A stretch of 8,278 nucleotides of DNA, taken from positions 1 through 8,278 of the forward strand of contig JAHEJE010000120.1 of NCBI GenBank assembly GCA_024639035.1, read 5' to 3'. The notes beneath the pieces are model-generated. The model saw nothing but the letters and a program-made list of their open reading frames with translations. It ran no database searches and was not told the DNA's origin. This document shows positions 1-6,740 of this stretch, one piece after another. The stretch comes from Alphaproteobacteria bacterium. GTDB taxonomy: Bacteria > Pseudomonadota > Alphaproteobacteria > Rhizobiales > Aestuariivirgaceae. How positions within the stretch are numbered: position 1 is the first letter of the stretch; the number at the start of each line of letters is the position of its first letter. Both the position numbers and the translations under genes were made by a program.

Positions 1-179
1 TTGATCTGGGTGGCCACCGGCAACAGGGCCGACAGGCTGACCGCCTCGAAGGCGCCGGCGATCAACAGGCACAGCAGGACCAGCGACGGCCTGGTGCCCT
101 CGGCGCCAAAGAATATCTTCAGGACTTTCTTCACCGGGCCATCAGTCGTGGCCGTCGCTGAGTTTTTCAAGGTTGGCAT
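1..179 (-). CDS. N-terminal fragment of a probable ABC transporter membrane subunit (cut by left edge)
   Basis: An open frame runs to the left edge and gives 59 residues from an ATG at 179. A GTG at 134, giving a start at VKKVLKIFFGAEGTRPSL, is an equally possible start; it would lie 7 nt after the upstream stop, whereas the ATG start overlaps that gene by 38 nt. Neither has a clear ribosome binding site. A basic, amphipathic stretch (about residues 16-31) is followed by a hydrophobic helix (about 32-55) with an EAVSLSALLP-type pattern. That layout resembles the first transmembrane helix of ABC exporters that carry membrane and ATPase domains in one chain. The ATPase motifs would lie outside the window, so the family call is inference from the N-terminus only. 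Its position directly behind the hydroxylase gene suggests cotranscription and a link to export of an envelope lipid, glycan or peptide. It could instead be another polytopic membrane protein. Confidence 0.6.
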   Translation of the reverse strand, partial: MPTLKNSATATTDGPVKKVLKIFFGAEGTRPSLVLLCLLIAGAFEAVSLSALLPVATQI

Positions 180-966
180 CGGCGCGCCGGGTGGCGGCCT
201 CGAAGCGATCCTCGAAAGTCTCCAGGTTCTTGCGCGGCTCCTGGTAGAACGCGGTGAACTTCATCAGGTTGAGAAAGGTGGTGTTGAGGAACCGGCCCCA
301 GAGACGCATCGGGCGGTCGAAGTCGAACAGCAGAATGACGCGCTCCTCGTCGGTGTCGTTCCAGACCTCGTGTTCGAAGGTGTCGTCGAAGACGAAGATT
401 TCGCCTTCCTCCCAAACACAGATTTCATCGTCGACGCGGATGCGGCACTTGTCGCGCTCGGCGGGAATGATCAGGCCGAGATGGCTGCGCAGGATGCCCT
501 TGGTGACGCCGCGGTGGGCGGGAATGTGATAACCCGGCGCAAGGATGGAAAACCATGCGGTCTGCAGGTTGGGCACCTGCTCCAGCAGCCGGGTGGTGAC
601 CGGTGCCTGTTTTGCATTGCGCTCCATCTTCTTGCCGAAGCCGAACAGCACGAAGGTGCGCCAGTTCTTGCCCTGGGAAATACGGTACTGGTCGGGCGAG
701 AGTTCCTGAAAGGCGGGGATGGCCTCGCGGTGCTTGAGGATTTCGCGGACCTCGTCGCGGATGGTCTGCCATTCGGCGGTGAACGGGGCGAGGAACGGGA
801 AATGGTCGTTGGAGATGACCGGGGTATCGGGCACCAGGGATTGCCGCGACAAGGTCGATGCCAGGCGCCGGGTCAGGCGCTTGCCGTATTTCTTGACCCG
901 CTTGCGCAAGGGACGGCGCAGGGTGTTCGGGGCTGCCGGCTTTTGGTGTTGATCCGCTGAGGACAT
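142..966 (-). CDS. Aspartyl/asparaginyl beta-hydroxylase-like (LpxO-like) Fe(II)/2-oxoglutarate dioxygenase
   Basis: A 274-residue protein of the aspartyl/asparaginyl beta-hydroxylase family, which uses Fe(II), O2 and 2-oxoglutarate to hydroxylate its substrate. Bacterial relatives include LpxO, which 2-hydroxylates lipid A acyl chains. The jelly-roll core spans about residues 95-215. H151 (in HIPAHRG) and H199 (in FEHEVWN) fit the two iron-binding histidines. R160 and H162 (in LRSHLGL) and R209 fit the cosubstrate-binding residues. The spacings H-9-R, H-11-H and H-10-R equal those of human AspH (H679, R688, H690, H725, R735, from memory). The first 40 residues are very basic (RRPLRKRVKKYGKRLTRR) without a transmembrane helix, so contact with the inner membrane or acidic lipids is likely. 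After the core comes FDRPMRLWGRFLN and an amphipathic tail, as in LpxO-type enzymes. The start is the ATG at 966, with only a weak upstream GACGAG. A probable ABC transporter gene follows directly, supporting an envelope role. Lipid A is only one candidate substrate; a peptide is also possible. Confidence 0.92.
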   Translation of the reverse strand: MSSADQHQKPAAPNTLRRPLRKRVKKYGKRLTRRLASTLSRQSLVPDTPVISNDHFPFLAPFTAEWQTIRDEVREILKHREAIPAFQELSPDQYRISQGKNWRTFVLFGFGKKMERNAKQAPVTTRLLEQVPNLQTAWFSILAPGYHIPAHRGVTKGILRSHLGLIIPAERDKCRIRVDDEICVWEEGEIFVFDDTFEHEVWNDTDEERVILLFDFDRPMRLWGRFLNTTFLNLMKFTAFYQEPRKNLETFEDRFEAATRRADANLEKLSDGHD

Positions 967-1316
967 GGTTGTGAACTCGTCACAGTGATAGAGCGGGCCA
1001 GAACACGTCCGGCCGGCTCACGATCGATCCGATGGGCAAGACTTACTTGTTCGCGGCGGCGTTGACAACACACCAGTGACACTGTGCGCTGGACGGCGGC
1101 GGCGGCGCATGGTAATGCGGCAGACGTAAACGGGAAGCCACCACCGATGTGCAACACGGCGACAGCATTGCGACGACGACTGAACCGCGCGGCATTTGCC
1201 GCAAGCCGTTGAATCCTGCCTGCCGGGTCCCGTTACCATCCTGATGTGTTGAAGATACGGACGCAGGCCACAGGCCAGGCGGTCGCCGTCACTGCAATTC
1301 CAGGTGTCTGAAGCCA
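967..1316. other. 350-bp intergenic region between divergent genes
   Basis: This gap must hold the promoters of the hydroxylase gene (leftward) and the acetyltransferase gene (rightward). I see no convincing gene in it; open frames crossing it on the minus strand have no family features. GTTGACAAC at 1061-1069 contains a TTGACA reading right (1062-1067) and a TTGTCA reading left (1068-1063). The matching -10 positions at 17-nt spacing are poor: TGCGCT rightward, TAAGTC leftward. Short inverted repeats are present: GTGA-5-TCAC at 971-983, TCACAGTGA at 980-988 and CAGTGACACTG at 1074-1084. These could be operator-like, but arms of 4-5 bases arise easily by chance. No terminator-like hairpin with a T-run was found. 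Confidence 0.5.
1302..1306 (+). promoter_or_regulatory. Ribosome binding site of the GNAT gene
   Basis: AGGTG lies 10 nt before the ATG at 1317 and is a fair Shine-Dalgarno match. It supports that ATG over other in-frame possibilities. Confidence 0.5.
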
Positions 1317-1853
1317 ATGTCCACGCTCCCTTTTGCCATTCATCCCGCTGTCCCTGCCGATCACGACAGGATCGAAGACCTGCTTGACCGCGCCTTCGGC
1401 CTCGACCGCCGGAGCAAGACGTCGTACCGGTTCCGCGAGGGCGAGATGCCGGTCGCGGGGCTGTCGTTCAAGGCGTTGGCGCAGGATGGCGACATTGTCG
1501 GGGCGATCAGTTTCTGGCATCTGCGGATCGGCGACGACGGCGTACCGGCGCTGCTGCTGGGGCCGCTGGCGGTGTCACCGGACCTGCAGGGCAAGGGCAT
1601 CGGGCTGGTGCTGATGCAGCATGGTATCGCGGCGGCGACGGACATGGGTCACGGGCTGATCCTGCTGGTCGGAGATCAGCCATATTATGCCCGGGCCGGG
1701 TTCTCCAAGGTGCCGGACGGGTTGCTTGAATTTCCCGGGCCGGTCGATCCCGAGCGGCTGCTGTATCGCGAACCGGTGCCGGGAGCGCTGTCGAAATGCA
1801 GCGGGCTGGTGCTCTCGCCGCGGCGGTTCAGCGGCCCTCGCGATACCACATGA
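1317..1853 (+). CDS. GNAT-family N-acetyltransferase, YhbS-like
   Basis: A 178-residue acetyltransferase of the Gcn5-related superfamily, which transfers the acetyl group of acetyl-CoA to an amine. The N-terminal strand and helix read IHPAVPADHDRIEDLLDRAF (8-27). Motif A, the pyrophosphate-binding loop of acetyl-CoA, is LGPLAVSPDLQGKGIG (81-96), with the Q-x-x-G-x-G loop at 91-96. The following segment LLVGDQPYYARAGF (116-129) is typical of the YhbS group, where a tyrosine after the GD turn is the likely proton donor. The substrate cannot be told from sequence: YhbS-like enzymes include poorly characterised small-molecule and possibly tRNA- or protein-directed members. It is soluble, with no signal peptide. 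The gene stands alone on the plus strand, diverging from the hydroxylase gene and converging on the vWA operon. Its last eight residues and stop lie in a 26-bp overlap with the opposing gene, and I see no terminator of its own. Confidence 0.9.
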   Translation: MSTLPFAIHPAVPADHDRIEDLLDRAFGLDRRSKTSYRFREGEMPVAGLSFKALAQDGDIVGAISFWHLRIGDDGVPALLLGPLAVSPDLQGKGIGLVLMQHGIAAATDMGHGLILLVGDQPYYARAGFSKVPDGLLEFPGPVDPERLLYREPVPGALSKCSGLVLSPRRFSGPRDTT

Positions 1854-3909
1854 GGCAGATCAGGCCGAGCAGGCCGGCAAGGGCCAGGAGCGATGCGAAC
1901 AGCGGTATGCGTTCGACGGCCCGGACCCGGTAGGCACCGTTGGCCTTCAGGCCGAGCCAGCCCGACCCGGCCATGGCACGGCCCGGCTTGACCTTGGCCA
2001 GGCGTGGCAGGGACAAGCGATCGCTGCCGACAGACGCCAGCCAGGCAAAGCTGCCGCCGGAGGCGCGCACGACCGGTGCGAGTTTGTCCTCGCTGGCATG
2101 GATCTCGGCGGTTTCGCGGGGGTCGGCGCTGCCCACGGCAACGACGGAGGTCAGGGTGCCATCGCCGAGGCGATGGATGCCGGCCTCGTTGGCCGCGATG
2201 GCGGCCTGCCACAGGCCGGCGCTGACCGGTTTGAGTTCGAGGGACTGTTCTTTGCCGCTCGGCAACGTCACGGTTACCGGATCGACGGTATCGGCCATGG
2301 TGCGGCGCTCGATGACGATCCTGGCCCCGTCCTGGCGGCCGGTCAGGGCTTCTTCTTCAAGCTCGGGCTCCTTCATCAGCCAATGGGCCAGACGGCGCAG
2401 AAGCTCGGCCTGGGGACCGCCGCCTTCATAACCGCGGGCCCACAGCCAGGCATGGTCGGACATGAGCTGGGCGATGCGGCCCTGCTCACGGCGGGCGAGC
2501 ACCATCAGCGGCCTGTCCTCAGGCCCGGACATGACGATATGGCCTTCGCGGGCCTCGGCGTCGATGAGGCGGAACCAACGGCCCCAGGTCGGCGTGTCGC
2601 GATCCGAACCGGGCAGGCCGCGGGTGACCGGATGGCGGTCGCCGGTCTCGGTGACGCGGGCCCGGTAGGGCTGCTCGATCACCTGGCCGCTCGGGGTGAG
2701 CGGCAGGACGGTGGCCAGCGGGGTGCGGTACAGCGACAGGTTGCTGGCATAGTCCGGACCGGCGGCGACCAGCACGGCACCGCCCTGTTCGATGTAGCCG
2801 GCGATGTTGGCCAGGTAGGTCATCGGCAGAACGCCGCGGCGCTGGTAGCGATCGAAGATGATCAGGTCGAACTCTGACAGTTTTTCGACGAACAGCTCGC
2901 GGGTCGGGAAAGCGATCAGCGACAGTTCGCGGATCGGCGTGCCGTCCTGTTTTTCCGGCGGGCGCAGGATGGTGAAATGGACCAGATCGACCGAGGCGTC
3001 GGCCTTGAGCAGATTGCGCCAGGTGCGCTCACCAGGGTGCGGTTCGCCGGAAATCAACAGCACCCGCAAGCGGTCGCGCACGCCCTTGGTGACGACCACG
3101 GCGCGATTGTTCTGGCTCGACAGTTCGCCCGGGCTGACGGGCACGGAAATCTCGGTGAGGTTCTGGCCACCGTGGTTGACCGGGATGTCGATCTCGACGC
3201 TCTGGCCGATGTCGACGAGGATTTCGCGGGTCTCGCCGTCATCGGTGACGACGGTGGCGACGATCTGGTTGCTGGCGGCTGCGGCGCCGGTGGCCTCGAT
3301 GCGGAACCTGACGGGCTGGGTCTGGCCGACGATGGCAAAGCGCGGGAAGGCCTCCAGCACCACGCGGCGGTCATTCTCGTCGCGGCGCCCGGTGAGCACG
3401 CCGTGCAAGGGGCCGTCATATCCGATCTCGGCGAAGTCTTCGGGCACGTCGTGGACCTGGCCGTCGGTGACCATCAGGGCGCCGGCATAGCGCTCGGGCG
3501 GGATGTCGGACAGGGCCGACCTGAGCGCCTCGAAGGCCCTGGTGCCGTCCTGGCTGGAGGTGATGCCGGAGCGCACCTCGACACGGCGCAGCTCGGTGTT
3601 GCTGAGCTCGGCCACCTCCTCGCGCAGGTGGCGCTCGGCGCGGTCGGTGCGGTCCGGGCGCTGGCCGAGCTGCTGGCTGAGCGAGCGGTCGACGACCAGC
3701 ACGGCAATGTCGCTCAGCGGCTCGCGGTCCTCCTCGCGGGCGGTCGGGTTCAACAGGGCAAGCACCAGGCAGGCCAGCGATGCCAATCTGAGCAGGCCGC
3801 CGCGGGCCCGGCCCCACAGGGCAAGTGCGACCAGCAGCGCGCCGGCGGCGGCGAGCACGGCGATCAGGCCGGTGGGCAGGAGCGGGGCGAATTCGATCGA
3901 CCAGTTCAT
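1828..3909 (-). CDS. Membrane-anchored vWA protein with a putative glutamine-amidotransferase-like domain (DUF1355/COG5426 type)
   Basis: A 693-residue protein, last gene of the operon, starting at the ATG at 3909, 3 nt after the stop of the gene before. Two hydrophobic helices (about 10-32 and 39-54) flank a basic loop (GRARGG), and a third lies at 668-688 followed by WYREGR. By the positive-inside rule, the body (55-667) is periplasmic. A vWA-like region follows the anchors: D74-R-S76-L-S78 matches the DxSxS metal site, T123 (in DGTRAFEAL) could be the second motif, and T148-D149-G150 the third. Residues about 190-275 look like a beta-rich linker domain. The flavodoxin-like part about 280-510 (RVLLISGEPHPGERTW, then DLIIFDRYQRRGVLP, then WLWARGYEGGGPQAELLRRL) matches proteins annotated as putative glutamine amidotransferases. 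The only cysteines, C47 and C685, lie in membrane helices, so amidotransferase activity is unlikely. A further beta-rich region leads to the C-terminal anchor. No terminator is visible; the end overlaps the convergent acetyltransferase gene. Confidence 0.9.
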   Translation of the reverse strand: MNWSIEFAPLLPTGLIAVLAAAGALLVALALWGRARGGLLRLASLACLVLALLNPTAREEDREPLSDIAVLVVDRSLSQQLGQRPDRTDRAERHLREEVAELSNTELRRVEVRSGITSSQDGTRAFEALRSALSDIPPERYAGALMVTDGQVHDVPEDFAEIGYDGPLHGVLTGRRDENDRRVVLEAFPRFAIVGQTQPVRFRIEATGAAAASNQIVATVVTDDGETREILVDIGQSVEIDIPVNHGGQNLTEISVPVSPGELSSQNNRAVVVTKGVRDRLRVLLISGEPHPGERTWRNLLKADASVDLVHFTILRPPEKQDGTPIRELSLIAFPTRELFVEKLSEFDLIIFDRYQRRGVLPMTYLANIAGYIEQGGAVLVAAGPDYASNLSLYRTPLATVLPLTPSGQVIEQPYRARVTETGDRHPVTRGLPGSDRDTPTWGRWFRLIDAEAREGHIVMSGPEDRPLMVLARREQGRIAQLMSDHAWLWARGYEGGGPQAELLRRLAHWLMKEPELEEEALTGRQDGARIVIERRTMADTVDPVTVTLPSGKEQSLELKPVSAGLWQAAIAANEAGIHRLGDGTLTSVVAVGSADPRETAEIHASEDKLAPVVRASGGSFAWLASVGSDRLSLPRLAKVKPGRAMAGSGWLGLKANGAYRVRAVERIPLFASLLALAGLLGLICLMWYREGR

Positions 3910-3912
3910 CGC

Positions 3913-6738
3913 CTATTGCCCCAGCCGTTCGAGCAGCGCCGGTACGTGGACCTGGTCGGCCTTGTAGTTGCCGGTCAGGGCATACATGACGATGTTGACG
4001 CCGGTGCGGTAGGCCATTTCGCGCTGGCGCTCGCCGCCTGGCACCACCGGGTAAAGCGTGCGGCCGGAGAAATCGCGGGCCCAGGCGGCGGCATAGGCGT
4101 TGGAGCCGATGATGATCGAGGTGACGCCATCGGAGTTGCCGGCGGCGGGCTGGTTGGCGCCGCCGCTGGCCTCGACCCACAATTCGCCGGTGGCCCAGCG
4201 GCCGGGAAAGGACTGCAGCAGGTAGAAGGCCTTGGTGAGGACATGCTCCGGCGGCACCGGCTCGAGCGGCGGAATGTCGAGGGACGCCAGAATGCGGCGC
4301 AGGGCGCCGGTGGCGGGGCTGGCCTGACCGGTGATGGCGGCAAGGCCGGACTGGCTGTCCTGGGTGTCGAAAAAGATCGTTCCGCCGTGCTTCATGAACG
4401 AGTCGATCTTGGCGACGGCGGCATCCGACAACGGCTTGGCATCGGGCTGGACGGGCCAGTACAGGAGCGGGAAGAACACGATCTCGTCGCTCTCGATGTC
4501 GATGCCGACAGGGGTGGCCGCCTCGATCGACGTGCGGCGCCTGAGGATGTCGGTGAGGCCGTTGAGGCCGGCAAAGCTGATGTCGTTGACCTGCTTGCTG
4601 GCGACGGTGACATAGGCAAGCCGGGTCTCCGATACGGCATCGAGGGCAAACTGATCGGCGGCGGCGTTCGGCGCTGCCGGCGGTTGCGCCGACTGGGCAA
4701 GGGCGCCGTCTGCGGGCACGGCGCAGACCAGCAGCGCCACCACACCGGACATGGCGGCACCGGTGCGCAGGCGCCGCAATGTGCCCGACAGGGCGAGCGC
4801 GGCGAGACAATCGGCAATGAACAGCGCCAGAGCGAGACCGAACAGCGGGCCGGTGAAGGAGACCGCGGCGCGGGCCTCATAACCGGTCCGGGTTAGCGAG
4901 GATGGGAGCTGTGCGAGCGCCGTCAGCCGGTCGGCCGGCAGGTCGAGGTTGATGGCGCGCAGGGCCTCGCCCTTCTTGTAGAGGCCGGCGGGATGGGCCG
5001 GTGCGGGTTTCAGCTTGTCGAGGTCGGCGGCGGCGATCGGGGCGATGATGCCGGCGGGCGGGGCGAGGGTGCCGAAGCCGGTGAGCAGGCGGTGGGCGGC
5101 GTAGGTGCCGGCGACGTCGGCGGCAGCCCCGCCACCGGTACTGCCCTGGCCGACGCCGGGCGCCAGGTCGAGAATGCGGCGCAGCAACTCGACGAACAGG
5201 CCGGAAAACGGCAGGTTCGACCAGTCGCCGTTGGCGGTGACATGAAACAGGATCAGCAGACCGGAGCCGCGTTTTTCGGCGGTGATCAATGGCGTGCCGT
5301 CCTCCAGGCTGGCCCATACGCGCTCACCGAGGAAACCGGTGGGCTCGGCCAGGACCTGGCGGTTCACCAGCACCGTCTGATCGATATCGAGGCCGGCGAA
5401 CGGACCGTCTTCGGCAAAGGCGGCCATGCGCTGCGGCTGCTCCCAGCTCAGCGCGCTGCCGAGGGCGCGGCCGCCGGCGCGCAGTTCGACCGGCACCAGA
5501 TCGTCGCTGCCGCCGGCCAGCCGGGGACCGGCAAAGCGGACCAGGACGCCGCCGCGATCGATCCATTCATCGAGGGCATTGCGTTCGTTGCCGGCCAGAT
5601 TGCCGACATCGGCGAGCACGATCATCGAGACGCCCGAGGCGACCTGATCGAGCAGGTCGGCGCCCTGCTGGGTCTGGCTGACCACGGCGGACGGTTCGAG
5701 CGCCCTGGAGACGTAGTAGAGCGGCGACAGCAGCGGCTGCTCGAGCTCGAGCGAAGCGCCGGACAGCAGGGCGACGGTCTTGCGCCGCCAACGGTCGTCG
5801 AGAAGATGGACGGCGCCGGCGGAACGGCTGGCCGCCAGGCGAACCTCGCCGGCCTCGTTGCGCAGCGCCAGCGGCAGTTCGATGGTGCCTTCGGCGCGGG
5901 TCTTGCCGGCAGCGAAGGTCAGGGTCCGTTCGGCCAGCCGGCGGCCGTTGCGGGCAACAAGCTCGACGGTGACCGGGGACAAACCGGCGGCGGCGGCGCG
6001 AACGGCGGCCACGTGCAGTTCACCGCCCTTGAGTTCAGGCCTGGCGAGGGCTGGCTGCAGGCGGGCCGCGTCGGGTGCGAAAACGCGAACCGCGGTGCGG
6101 CCGCCGGCGAGTTCACTCAGACCTTGTGCGAATTCGCTTGCGGCGCCGTGGTCGAGGCCGTCGGTGAGCCAGAAGACGTTCAAGCCTTCAGTGTCTGCGA
6201 ACACCGGGCGGAGGCGCTCGAGCAGTCCGGTGCGATCCGGGTAGAGGGCCTGGGGCTGCAGCGCCGATGCGGTATCGCGGAGCGAGGCGGCAGACGCCGC
6301 GGCCAATGCGGCGGGCTGCGCCGAGGGGCTTGTGGTGGCGAGGGTGACCGGCGCGTCGGCGCGCTCTGCGGCCTCGATCAGGCCGTCTAGTGTGGCGGTC
6401 ATCTTCTGCCAGTTGGCGGCCGATGCCCAGCCGTCGTCGACAACGATCAGGACCGGCGACCGGGCGGTGATGCCGCCGACATCGCCGGGCAGCATGGGAC
6501 GGGCGACGGCAAGGATGACCAGCGCGGCGAGGACCAGGCGCAACAGGACCAGCCACCACGGCGTCTTGTCGGTATCCTCCTCGCGCGCGACCAGGTCGAG
6601 CAGCAGGCGGAACGGGGCGAAGCGCACGGTTTCCGGTTTGGGGGGAATGTAGCGCAGCAGCCACCAGATCAGCGGCAGGGCCAGCAGGCCCAGCAGGGCC
6701 AGCGGGCTGGCAAAGGTGATGGCCGACAGGATGCCCAT
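3913..6738 (-). CDS. BatA-type two-anchor membrane protein fused to a C-terminal DUF4159 domain
   Basis: A 941-residue protein; numbering is from MGIL, the ATG at 6738. The N-terminal two-anchor module of BatA-like proteins has helices at about 10-29 and 61-79, joined by a basic loop with the RYIPPKP and RFAPFRLLLD elements. A vWA-like region (95-225) follows. Its first metal motif reads VVDDGWAS (99-106) instead of DxSxS, while T192-D193-G194 is kept. A long beta-rich part with a flavodoxin-like segment (320-420) and a Gly/Ala-rich linker (about 527-545) lead to helix 3 (629-650). After a short basic loop (LRRLR) comes helix 4 (about 664-682), ending in ADGALAQS like a signal peptide. The DUF4159 domain fills about 697-941 (LAYVTVAS, ESDEIVFFPLLYWP, MKHGGTIFFDTQD). 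Charge pattern puts both large parts in the periplasm. The DUF58 gene ends 2 nt upstream. Function is unknown; related Bat proteins work with MoxR ATPases. A TTG at 6744 is an alternative start. Confidence 0.93.
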   Translation of the reverse strand: MGILSAITFASPLALLGLLALPLIWWLLRYIPPKPETVRFAPFRLLLDLVAREEDTDKTPWWLVLLRLVLAALVILAVARPMLPGDVGGITARSPVLIVVDDGWASAANWQKMTATLDGLIEAAERADAPVTLATTSPSAQPAALAAASAASLRDTASALQPQALYPDRTGLLERLRPVFADTEGLNVFWLTDGLDHGAASEFAQGLSELAGGRTAVRVFAPDAARLQPALARPELKGGELHVAAVRAAAAGLSPVTVELVARNGRRLAERTLTFAAGKTRAEGTIELPLALRNEAGEVRLAASRSAGAVHLLDDRWRRKTVALLSGASLELEQPLLSPLYYVSRALEPSAVVSQTQQGADLLDQVASGVSMIVLADVGNLAGNERNALDEWIDRGGVLVRFAGPRLAGGSDDLVPVELRAGGRALGSALSWEQPQRMAAFAEDGPFAGLDIDQTVLVNRQVLAEPTGFLGERVWASLEDGTPLITAEKRGSGLLILFHVTANGDWSNLPFSGLFVELLRRILDLAPGVGQGSTGGGAAADVAGTYAAHRLLTGFGTLAPPAGIIAPIAAADLDKLKPAPAHPAGLYKKGEALRAINLDLPADRLTALAQLPSSLTRTGYEARAAVSFTGPLFGLALALFIADCLAALALSGTLRRLRTGAAMSGVVALLVCAVPADGALAQSAQPPAAPNAAADQFALDAVSETRLAYVTVASKQVNDISFAGLNGLTDILRRRTSIEAATPVGIDIESDEIVFFPLLYWPVQPDAKPLSDAAVAKIDSFMKHGGTIFFDTQDSQSGLAAITGQASPATGALRRILASLDIPPLEPVPPEHVLTKAFYLLQSFPGRWATGELWVEASGGANQPAAGNSDGVTSIIIGSNAYAAAWARDFSGRTLYPVVPGGERQREMAYRTGVNIVMYALTGNYKADQVHVPALLERLGQ

Positions 6739-6740
6739 GA

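Noticed and set aside
1..960. Plus-strand open frame of 319 codons opposite the hydroxylase gene
   Set aside because: It is the antisense shadow of the hydroxylase, whose motifs and residue spacing are decisive; the plus-strand translation shows no domain.
1040..1090. Promoters built on GTTGACAAC (1061-1069) in either direction
   Set aside because: The -35 match is good, but the -10 hexamers at proper spacing (TGCGCT rightward, TAAGTC leftward) are poor. Not strong enough to annotate as a promoter.
1018..1317. Minus-strand open frame of 99 codons spanning the intergenic region
   Set aside because: It has a Cys/Arg/Ser-rich composition and no ribosome binding site or family features. It opens exactly opposite the acetyltransferase start. 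Most likely chance.
2977..4896. Long plus-strand open frame of 639 codons opposite the two membrane protein genes (with similar ones at 1687-2877, 4993-6390 and 6834-7721)
   Set aside because: The translation is Gly/Asp/Ala/Gln-rich without any recognisable domain, and it runs across the boundary of two well-supported genes. It is what third-position G/C bias produces on the opposite strand.
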